Part shown: in pieces, positions 1-5,227 of the stretch | Position numbering within the stretch: the stretch's first letter is position 1 | Layout of the letters: each line of letters starts with the position of its first letter | NCBI GenBank assembly: GCA_009923475.1 | Contig: RFTM01000100.1 | Coordinates: 1 to 6,571, forward strand | Length of the DNA stretch: 6,571 nt | DNA from: Gammaproteobacteria bacterium | Lineage (GTDB): Bacteria > Pseudomonadota > Gammaproteobacteria > Steroidobacterales > Steroidobacteraceae | Direction of reading: 5' to 3' | The notes under the pieces: generated by a model | Told to the model about the DNA's origin: nothing | Databases searched by the model: none | What the model saw: only the letters and a program-made list of their open reading frames with translations | Position numbers and translations under genes: made by a program

Positions 1-365
1 TCACCGCCCAGGGCGAGGCCGAAGCCCGCGCCGGCGGCGACGCCGTTGACGGCCACGACGAGCGGCGCGTCCATGCGCGCGAACAGCGCGATGGCGGCAT
101 GCAGCGGGGTCGTGATGTCGCGCAGCATCCCGCCGGCCTGCTCGCCCGCGGCCGCAAACGCCGGCACGTCGCCCCCGCCGCTGAACATCCGACCGCGGCC
201 GGTGAGGATCACGGCCCGGATGCCGGGCTCGGCGGCGCAGCGCTCCGCGGCGGCGAGCAGGTCTGTGGCGAGCCGCAGGTCGATGGCGTTGGCGGCGTCC
301 GGCCGGTCGAGGGTCAGCGTCACGATGTCGCCGTCGCGGCGGAGGTCAACGGTGGTCGGGGGCAT
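1..365 (-). CDS. Enoyl-CoA hydratase/isomerase (crotonase) family protein, N-terminal part
   Basis: This is the first 121 codons of a crotonase-superfamily protein; the 3' part lies outside the window. The protein starts MPPTTVDLRRDGDIVTLTLD, the usual first beta strands of the fold, followed by RPDAANAID, the helix-start motif. Residues around 53-60 read FSGGGDV, and around 106-120 GVAAGAGFGLALGG. These two segments carry the backbone NH groups that form the oxyanion hole for the acyl-CoA thioester. Family members hydrate, isomerise or otherwise rearrange acyl-CoA substrates in the cytoplasm. The catalytic acidic residues that would separate hydratase from isomerase lie mostly beyond the cut, so the exact reaction is unknown. 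The ATG is preceded by GGAGA at a 5-base spacing and lies 20 bases inside the end of aceK, in another frame, which suggests translational coupling to icd-aceK. Family is certain; subfamily is not. Confidence 0.9.
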   Translation of the reverse strand, partial: MPPTTVDLRRDGDIVTLTLDRPDAANAIDLRLATDLLAAAERCAAEPGIRAVILTGRGRMFSGGGDVPAFAAAGEQAGGMLRDITTPLHAAIALFARMDAPLVVAVNGVAAGAGFGLALGG

Positions 366-370
366 CGGGG

Positions 371-375
371 TCTCC
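371..375 (-). promoter_or_regulatory. Ribosome binding site of the crotonase gene, inside aceK
   Basis: Read on the minus strand, GGAGA lies five bases upstream of the ATG at 365. It is a good match to the anti-Shine-Dalgarno sequence and fixes this start. Because it is inside the last codons of aceK, ribosomes finishing aceK could restart here. Confidence 0.6.
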
Positions 376-1416
376 GAGTGAGGATGCGGCGTGGATGCGG
401 CGCGGCTGGTAGGGCAGCACCTCCAGCAGGTCGCCGGCGCGCAGCCGGCGTTGCAGGCCGCGCCAGAAGTCGGCGGTCAGCAGGTCGCCGTGCGCGCGCA
501 GGAAGGCCTCGCGCTGCGCGTCGGTGAAGGCGAGGAAGTTGAGGAAGGTCTCCGGGAAGACGTCGTTGTCGGCCACGTAGAACCAGGTCTCGCCTCGCAT
601 CTCGTCCTCGTCGTTGGAGGCCTGCGGGACGTCGCGGAAGCGGCAATCGGTGACGCGGCAGAGCTCGTCGTAGTCGTAGAAGATCACGCGGCCGTGGCGG
701 GTGACGCCGAAGTTCTTGAGCAGCAGGTCGCCTGCGAACACGTTGGAGAGCGCGAGGTCGCGGATCGCCTGTCCGTAGTCGAGCACCGCGCGCAGCGCCG
801 TCGCCTCGTCGGCCTCGCGCAGCAGGATGTTGAGCGGCACCATGCGCCGCTCGATGTACATGTGGTCGAAGACGAGGTCGTCGCCGTCTTCATGCACGCT
901 CTCGGCCGCCTCGGCGGCGAGCTCCTCGAGCAGCGCGGGCGCGAAGCGGGCGCGGGGCAGCCGCACGCGCTTGAACTCCTGCGCGTCGACGAGACGGCCC
1001 GCGCGGTCGTGGCGGAACACGAACTGATACTTGTCGAGCACATCCTGGCGCAGGATGTTCTTGACCGGCGGGAAGCGGTCGCGGATCAGCTTGAAGACCA
1101 CGTCCAGCGAGGGCAGGGTGAAGCAGATCATCACGAGCCCGCGTTCGCCGCGCGCGTGCGCGAAGAGGTCGTCCGAGCTCGCAAGGTGGCGCGCGAGCTC
1201 GCGATAGCGCTCGGTCTTGCCTTGCCGGGCGCGGCCGAGCACCGTGAAGAGCTCCGACAGCGGCTTGCGGGGCAGCAGCCGGCGCAGGAACACCACCGCT
1301 TCGACCACGCGCTCGAGGTCGGCATGGAAGTAGGAGCGGGCGAAGCCGAACACGATGCTGACGTCGTCCTCGTCCAGCATCACCACGTCGACCAGCAAGC
1401 CCGGCTCGGTGTGCTG

Positions 1417-1430
1417 CAGCGCCGATGTCG
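1417..1430 (-). other. Deletion/frameshift junction inside aceK
   Basis: Upstream codons GAC ATC (1429-1424) end the conserved N-terminal frame at ...GVDPDI. Downstream codons GCG CTG CAG CAC (1422-1411) begin the conserved C-terminal frame at ALQHTEPGLLVDVVM. In intact family members about 100 residues separate these two segments, judged by comparison with the remembered E. coli protein. The only homopolymer near the join is CCCC, which cannot by itself explain the missing residues. The ancestral sequence is not available here, so microhomology at the breakpoint cannot be judged. Confidence 0.75.
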
Positions 1431-1808
1431 GGGTCGACGCCCACGGTGCCGAACAGGCGCCGCGACACGGAGCTGAAGAAGGTGCGGGCGAAGGCGGCGT
1501 CCGGGAGTCCGGCGCTGCGCTGCGCGAAGCGGTCGCGGGCCTCTCGCCACAGGCTGCGGTCGGCGGCCGCATCGCCGAGCTCGCGCTGCAGCGCCTCGAC
1601 GGTGCGGGTCACCCAGGCGTCGTAGAGGTCGATGCGCTCGGTGGCGTCCTGCTGGGCGCCATGCCAGTCGCGCGCCTCGAAGCGGCCCTGCGCGCGGCGC
1701 GTGACCGCGCGGAAGTCGGCGTTGTAGCCGGCGAAAGCCGAGGCGATGCGCCGCGCGACGTCCTCGATGCGGACGCTCACGACGACCACCGCCCCGGCGC
1801 CCGGCCGG

Positions 1809-3116
1809 TCAGAGGTTGCGGATCAGCGCGTCGGCGAACTCGCTGCACTTGACCTCGGTGGCGCCTTCCATGAGCCGCGCGAAATCGTAGGTGACCGTCT
1901 TCTGGCCGATGGTGCGGTCCATCGCGGTGATGATGGCGTCCGCGGCCTCGGTCCAGCCCATGTAACGCAGCATCATCTCGCCCGAGAGCAGCACCGAACC
2001 CGGGTTGACCTTGTCGAGGTTGGCGTACTTGGGCGCGGTGCCGTGGGTCGCCTCGAACACCGCGTGGCCGGTCACATAGTTGATGTTGGCGCCCGGCGCG
2101 ATGCCGATGCCGCCGACCTGGGCCGCGAGGGCGTCCGAGAGGTAGTCGCCGTTCAGGTTGCAGGTGGCGAGCACGTCGAACTCGTCGGGGCGCGTGAGCA
2201 CCTGCTGCAGCGTGATGTCGGCGATGGCGTCCTTGATGATGATCTTGCCGGCCTTCTTGGCGGCGTCCATCTCGGCGTTGGCCGCCTTCTCGCCCTGCTC
2301 GGCCTTGGTGCGCTCCCACTGCTCCCAACCGTAGGTCTGGCCGGGGAAGTCGCGCTCGGCGAGGGCATACGACCAGTTGCGGAAGGCGCCTTCCGTGAAC
2401 TTCTGGATGTTGCCCTTGTGGACGATGGTCACGCTCTTGCGCTTGTTGGCGATGGCGTATTCGACGGCCGCACGGAACAGGCGCTCCGTGCCTTCCTGCG
2501 ACACGGGCTTGATGCCGATGCCCGAGGTGTCCGGGAAGCGGATCTTGGCGTAGGCCTTGGGGAAGTGCTGCTTGAAGAGCTCCTTGAACTTGCGGTTCTC
2601 CTCGGAGCCCTGCTCGAACTCGATGCCGGCGTAGATGTCCTCGGTGTTCTCGCGGAAGATCACCATGTCGACCTTCTCGGGCGCCTTGACGGGCGAGGGC
2701 ACGCCCTTGAACCAGCGCACCGGGCGCAGACAGACGTAGAGGTCGAGCAGCTGGCGCAGCGCGACGTTCAGGGAGCGGATGCCGCCGCCGACGGGCGTGG
2801 TGAGCGGGCCCTTGATCGAGACCAGGTACTCGCGGCAGGCCGCGACGGTCTCGTCCGGCAGCCAGGTGTTGAAGAGCTTGTGCGACTTCTCGCCCGCGTA
2901 GACCTCCATCCAGTGGATCTTGCGGGCGCCGCCATAGGCCTTGGCCACGGCGGCGTCGATGACGCGCACCGAGGCGCGCCAGATGTCGGGGCCGGTGCCG
3001 TCGCCCTCGATGAAGGGCACGATGGGGTTGGCGGGGACGGCGAGCTTGCCGTCGCGGATGCTGATCTTGGCGCCGCCGGCGGGCGGCGTCAGGGTGACCG
3101 GTGTGGCCGTGGACAT
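1809..3116 (-). CDS. icd: NADP-dependent isocitrate dehydrogenase
   Basis: The enzyme oxidatively decarboxylates isocitrate to 2-oxoglutarate with NADP+ in the TCA cycle; it is a cytoplasmic homodimer. The protein is 435 residues (E. coli 416, Bacillus subtilis 423). Visible motifs are [13 protein letters not shown] (34-46), [20 protein letters not shown] with the substrate-binding and AceK-target serine at 115, [47 protein letters not shown] with metal-binding aspartates, and HGTAPKY, whose Lys-Tyr pair favours NADP over NAD. Several details match the Bacillus CitC subtype rather than E. coli Icd: GTGPDIW, a short segment before WLPDET, an Ala/Lys-rich insert before AGKIIIKD, and the [11 protein letters not shown] segment. 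I chose ATG 3116 over upstream in-frame codons because homology begins just after it and an AGGAG lies upstream, although at a long 12-base spacing. It is the first gene of the operon with aceK and a crotonase gene. Confidence 0.97.
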   Translation of the reverse strand: MSTATPVTLTPPAGGAKISIRDGKLAVPANPIVPFIEGDGTGPDIWRASVRVIDAAVAKAYGGARKIHWMEVYAGEKSHKLFNTWLPDETVAACREYLVSIKGPLTTPVGGGIRSLNVALRQLLDLYVCLRPVRWFKGVPSPVKAPEKVDMVIFRENTEDIYAGIEFEQGSEENRKFKELFKQHFPKAYAKIRFPDTSGIGIKPVSQEGTERLFRAAVEYAIANKRKSVTIVHKGNIQKFTEGAFRNWSYALAERDFPGQTYGWEQWERTKAEQGEKAANAEMDAAKKAGKIIIKDAIADITLQQVLTRPDEFDVLATCNLNGDYLSDALAAQVGGIGIAPGANINYVTGHAVFEATHGTAPKYANLDKVNPGSVLLSGEMMLRYMGWTEAADAIITAMDRTIGQKTVTYDFARLMEGATEVKCSEFADALIRNL

Positions 3117-3122
3117 GGTGTG

Positions 3123-3135
3123 ACAGGACTCCTGT
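3123..3135 (-). promoter_or_regulatory. icd ribosome binding site within a short palindrome
   Basis: On the minus strand AGGAG (3133-3129) is the only Shine-Dalgarno-like sequence before the icd ATG, 12 bases away. It lies inside ACAGGAGTCCTGT, which has inverted arms: ACAGG can pair with CCTGT around a 3-base loop, partly covering the Shine-Dalgarno sequence. It could be a small translational hairpin, a dyad operator, or chance. Confidence 0.4.
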
Positions 3136-3181
3136 GATGGCGCGCGACCGCTGGAACCCCCAAGGCCGCTGCACGCCTCGA

Positions 3182-3190
3182 ATTTTAGCA
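3182..3190 (-). promoter_or_regulatory. Probable sigma-70 extended -10 promoter of icd
   Basis: Read on the minus strand, the sequence TGCTAAAAT gives a TAAAAT -10 box (3187-3182) with the TG of an extended -10 one base upstream. No good -35 hexamer stands at 16-18 bases, which is usual for extended -10 promoters. Transcription would start near 3175, giving a leader of about 58 bases before the icd ATG. It is the most AT-rich spot in the intergenic region. Confidence 0.6.
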
Positions 3191-3225
3191 TAGGGGCAGG
3201 GGGCCGATTCCGGGACCCAAGTCGC

Positions 3226-3231
3226 TAGAAT
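3226..3231 (+). promoter_or_regulatory. Probable -10 box giving a leaderless agmatine deiminase mRNA
   Basis: TAGAAT matches TATAAT at five of six positions. Its last base is seven bases before the A of the ATG at 3238, so the predicted transcription start coincides with the start codon. No Shine-Dalgarno sequence is visible between 3205 and 3237, as expected for a leaderless transcript. The -35 region is weak (around 3203-3209). It lies back to back with the icd promoter, about 40 bases apart. Confidence 0.5.
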
Positions 3232-3237
3232 GTGCCG

Positions 3238-4368
3238 ATGGCCAAGACGCTCGCATCGACGCCCGCCGCCGACGGCTACCGCATGCCGGGCGAGTTCGAA
3301 CCGCACCGCGGTTGCTGGATGCTGTGGCCGGTACGGCCCGACAACTGGCGGCGCGGCGCGGGGCCGGCGCAGCGCGCGTTCGCGGCCGTCGCTGCGGCGA
3401 TCTCGCGGTTCGAGCCGGTGACGGTCGGCGCATCCGCGGCGCAGTACGAGGCGGCGCGGGCGTTGCTCGCCCCCGCCGTGCGCGTCGTCGAGCTCTCGAG
3501 CGATGATGCGTGGATGCGCGATGTCGGCCCCACGGGCGTCATCGACGACCACGGCGCCGTGCGCGGCGTCGATTGGGTGTTCAACGCCTGGGGCGGCCAT
3601 CACGGCGGCCTCTACCACCCTTGGGACCAGGACGATGCCGTGGCCCGCAAGGTGCTCGAGGTCGAGCGGCTCGACCGCTACCGCGCGCCCATGGTCTGCG
3701 AGGGCGGGGCGATCCACGCCGACGGCGAGGGCACGCTGCTCGTCACCGAACAGTGCTTGCTCAACCGCAACCGCAACCCGACGCTGGGACGACGCCAGAT
3801 CGAGACGCTGCTGCGCGCCTACACGGGCGCGACGACCATCCTGTGGCTCGGCCAGGGCGTGTTCAACGACGAGACCGACGGCCACATCGACAACCTCGCC
3901 TGCTTCACCGCGCCGGGCGAGGTCGCGCTCACCTGGACCGACAACCCGCGCGACCCCCAGCACGCGATCTCGCGGGATGCGTTCGAGCGGCTGATGGACG
4001 CGCGAGACGCCCGCGGGCGACGCCTGAAGGTCCACAAGCTGCCGATGGCTGGCCCCCTGCGCACCACGCGCGCCGAGGCGGCGGGCGTCGTGACCGGCAC
4101 GGGCGCGAAGCCGCGTCCGGCAGGCGAGCGCTTGGCCGCGAGCTACGTCAATTTCTACATCGCCAACGGCGGCGTGGTCGTGCCGCTGCTCGATGCGCGC
4201 ACCGACCGCGCGGCGCTCGCCAAGATCCGCCGCATGTTCCCGGGCCGCAAGGTGGTGGGCGTGCCCGCGCGCGAGATCCTGCTCGGCGGCGGCAACATCC
4301 ACTGCATCACGCAGCAGATCCCTGCGGGCTCGCCACGGCCCAGGCTTGCGGCGCGGGGGCGGCGCTGA
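3238..4368 (+). CDS. aguA: Agmatine deiminase (agmatine iminohydrolase)
   Basis: The enzyme hydrolyses agmatine to N-carbamoylputrescine and ammonia, a step from arginine to putrescine, in the cytoplasm. The 376-residue protein has the usual family length and covers the whole pentein-fold PPAD-type domain. It begins with [18 protein letters not shown] (14-31), then [12 protein letters not shown] (88-99), NAWGGHHGG (116-124), [20 protein letters not shown] (154-173) and DGHIDN (214-219), and ends with [11 protein letters not shown] containing the catalytic cysteine at 356. The Asp, His and Cys catalytic positions all appear intact. I chose ATG 3238; GTG 3232 is in frame just upstream but would remove the fit to the -10 box. 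No N-carbamoylputrescine amidase gene (aguB), the usual partner, is in the window. The stop codon overlaps the next gene's start by one base. A related peptidyl-arginine deiminase-type enzyme is the only real alternative. Confidence 0.93.
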   Translation: MAKTLASTPAADGYRMPGEFEPHRGCWMLWPVRPDNWRRGAGPAQRAFAAVAAAISRFEPVTVGASAAQYEAARALLAPAVRVVELSSDDAWMRDVGPTGVIDDHGAVRGVDWVFNAWGGHHGGLYHPWDQDDAVARKVLEVERLDRYRAPMVCEGGAIHADGEGTLLVTEQCLLNRNRNPTLGRRQIETLLRAYTGATTILWLGQGVFNDETDGHIDNLACFTAPGEVALTWTDNPRDPQHAISRDAFERLMDARDARGRRLKVHKLPMAGPLRTTRAEAAGVVTGTGAKPRPAGERLAASYVNFYIANGGVVVPLLDARTDRAALAKIRRMFPGRKVVGVPAREILLGGGNIHCITQQIPAGSPRPRLAARGRR

Positions 4369-5192
4369 TGGCGCGCTCGGAGCGTGGCGACCTGCCTGCC
4401 AAGCTGCGGGTGCCGCCCGGCAAGGCCTGCAAGCTGCGCGATCCCGACGCGTCGCACACCTATGGTTGGGACCGTGCCGCGGCCGAGGCCGTCACCGCCG
4501 ACAACCTGCGCCGCCTCGGCGAGCTGCAGTTCAAGATGTACGCCGATGCGCGGCATGCCGTGCTCGTGGTGCTGCAGGCCATCGATGGCGGCGGCAAGGA
4601 CAGCACCATCCGCCGCGTGTTCGGCGCCTTCAACCCTCAGGGCTGCAACGTGGTCGCCTTCAAGGCGCCCTCGGCCGAAGAATTGTCGCGGGATTTCCTG
4701 TGGCGCGTGCACCGGCATGTGCCCGCGCGCGGGCAGGTCACCGTGTTCAACCGCTCCCACTACGAGGACGTGCTGGTGGCGCGGGTCGACGAGCTCGTGC
4801 CGCGCGCCGTGTGGTCCGCGCGTTACGCCCAGATCAATGATTTCGAGCGGCTGCTCGCCGAATCCGGCACGCGGGTGGTGAAGATCTTCCTGCACATCAG
4901 CCACAAGGAACAGAAGCTGCGCTTCGAGGAGCGGCTCGCGACACGCGAGAAGCAGTGGAAGTTCGACCCCGCCGACCTCGACAAGCGCCGCCGTTGGGCG
5001 GCCTACCGCCAGGCCTTCGAGGCGGCGCTGGGGCGCTGCAGCACGCCGCATGCACCGTGGTACGTGATCCCCGCCGACCGCAAGTGGTTCCGTGACCTCG
5101 CGGTGTCGCAGATCCTGCGCCGCGAGATCGAGAGCCTGCCGCTCGAGTGGCCGAAGCCGGCCTACGATCCGTCGAAGATCAGGGTGGTTTGA
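4368..5192 (+). CDS. ppk2: Polyphosphate kinase 2 family protein (polyphosphate:nucleotide phosphotransferase)
   Basis: Family members transfer phosphate from inorganic polyphosphate to nucleotides. The 274-residue single-domain protein has the Walker A motif DGGGKDST (73-80), NPQGCNVVAFKAPSAEE (89-105), the Walker B region FNRSHYEDVLVARV (127-140) and the lid segment RFEERLATREKQWKF (185-199) with its basic residues. The pattern GGGKDS...NPQGC...FKAPSAEELSRDFLWR...FNRSHYED is, from memory, that of the class III-like group, which phosphorylates both AMP and ADP; class I enzymes act on NDP. The subclass is inference. The start at ATG 4368 shares its A with the TGA stop of the agmatine deiminase gene. 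GGGGG at 4355-4359, eight bases upstream, may act as a ribosome binding site. Translation is probably coupled to the upstream gene. No longer start is needed, since the residues upstream in this frame are out-of-frame deiminase sequence. Confidence 0.93.
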   Translation: MARSERGDLPAKLRVPPGKACKLRDPDASHTYGWDRAAAEAVTADNLRRLGELQFKMYADARHAVLVVLQAIDGGGKDSTIRRVFGAFNPQGCNVVAFKAPSAEELSRDFLWRVHRHVPARGQVTVFNRSHYEDVLVARVDELVPRAVWSARYAQINDFERLLAESGTRVVKIFLHISHKEQKLRFEERLATREKQWKFDPADLDKRRRWAAYRQAFEAALGRCSTPHAPWYVIPADRKWFRDLAVSQILRREIESLPLEWPKPAYDPSKIRVV

Positions 5193-5203
5193 TCCGATGA
5201 GTG

Positions 5204-5227
5204 GAGTGAGCTCGGTCGCCCTCACTC
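5204..5227. terminator. Possible shared hairpin between convergent genes
   Basis: GAGTGAG (5204-5210) and CTCACTC (5221-5227) can form a 7-bp stem around a 10-base loop, between the ppk2 stop (5192) and the receptor gene's stop (5224), overlapping the latter. Its position suits a bidirectional terminator, but no T-run follows on either strand, so intrinsic termination would be weak. Confidence 0.3.

Larger units (their letters stand above)
346..1789 (-). pseudogene. aceK: Isocitrate dehydrogenase kinase/phosphatase, internally deleted and frameshifted
   Basis: AceK phosphorylates and dephosphorylates isocitrate dehydrogenase, diverting isocitrate into the glyoxylate bypass during growth on acetate or fatty acids. 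The N-terminal part (1789 to about 1424, 122 codons) reads in one frame and includes RFEARDWHGAQQDATERIDLYD and FFSSVSRRLFGTVGVDPDI, typical of the AceK N-terminus. From about 1422 to 346 the gene continues in another frame (358 codons) with DEDDVSIVFGFARSYF, a GKTERYRE segment that resembles the ATP-recognition loop, HDRAGRLVDAQEF, GDLLLKNFGVTRHGR and FYDYDE (661-681). The kinase-domain aspartates and asparagine are thus retained. The total of about 480 residues compares with 578 in E. coli; roughly 100 residues of the regulatory domain are absent at the frame change. The N-terminal frame runs on out of phase to a stop at 890. GTG at 1789 is the outermost start; GTG at 1780, behind GGTGG, is an alternative. 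The gene follows icd by 19 bases. Identity is very secure; whether the lesion is real or an assembly error is open. Confidence 0.88.

Noticed and set aside
1411..1435. Programmed ribosomal frameshift in aceK
   Set aside because: No slippery heptamer or strong downstream structure is evident, and a frameshift alone would not restore the roughly 100 missing conserved residues.
391..1476. Long plus-strand open frame (361 codons) opposite aceK
   Set aside because: It is rich in Val, Glu, Ala, Gln and His, shows no family motifs, and is antisense to well-recognised AceK sequence. Long shadow frames are expected in GC-rich coding DNA.
1746..3137. Long plus-strand open frame (463 codons) opposite icd
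   Set aside because: It mirrors the full length of icd on the other strand and has low-complexity composition; it is an antisense shadow.
3117..3191. Longer icd start using an upstream non-ATG codon near 3191
   Set aside because: The extra 25 residues look non-homologous, would overlap the predicted -10 box and contain the Shine-Dalgarno sequence of the ATG at 3116.
1777..4302. Minus-strand open frame of 841 codons running across icd, the intergenic region and the agmatine deiminase gene
   Set aside because: It passes through two recognised genes and two promoters in non-coding frames and is Arg/His/Ala/Gly-rich without motifs. Its length is a by-product of few stop codons at high GC.
3510..4367. 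Upstream extension of the ppk2 reading frame, giving a 560-residue fusion protein
   Set aside because: Residues before 4368 are an Arg/Pro/Ala-rich out-of-frame reading of the deiminase gene. PPK2 homology and the family length start at 4368.
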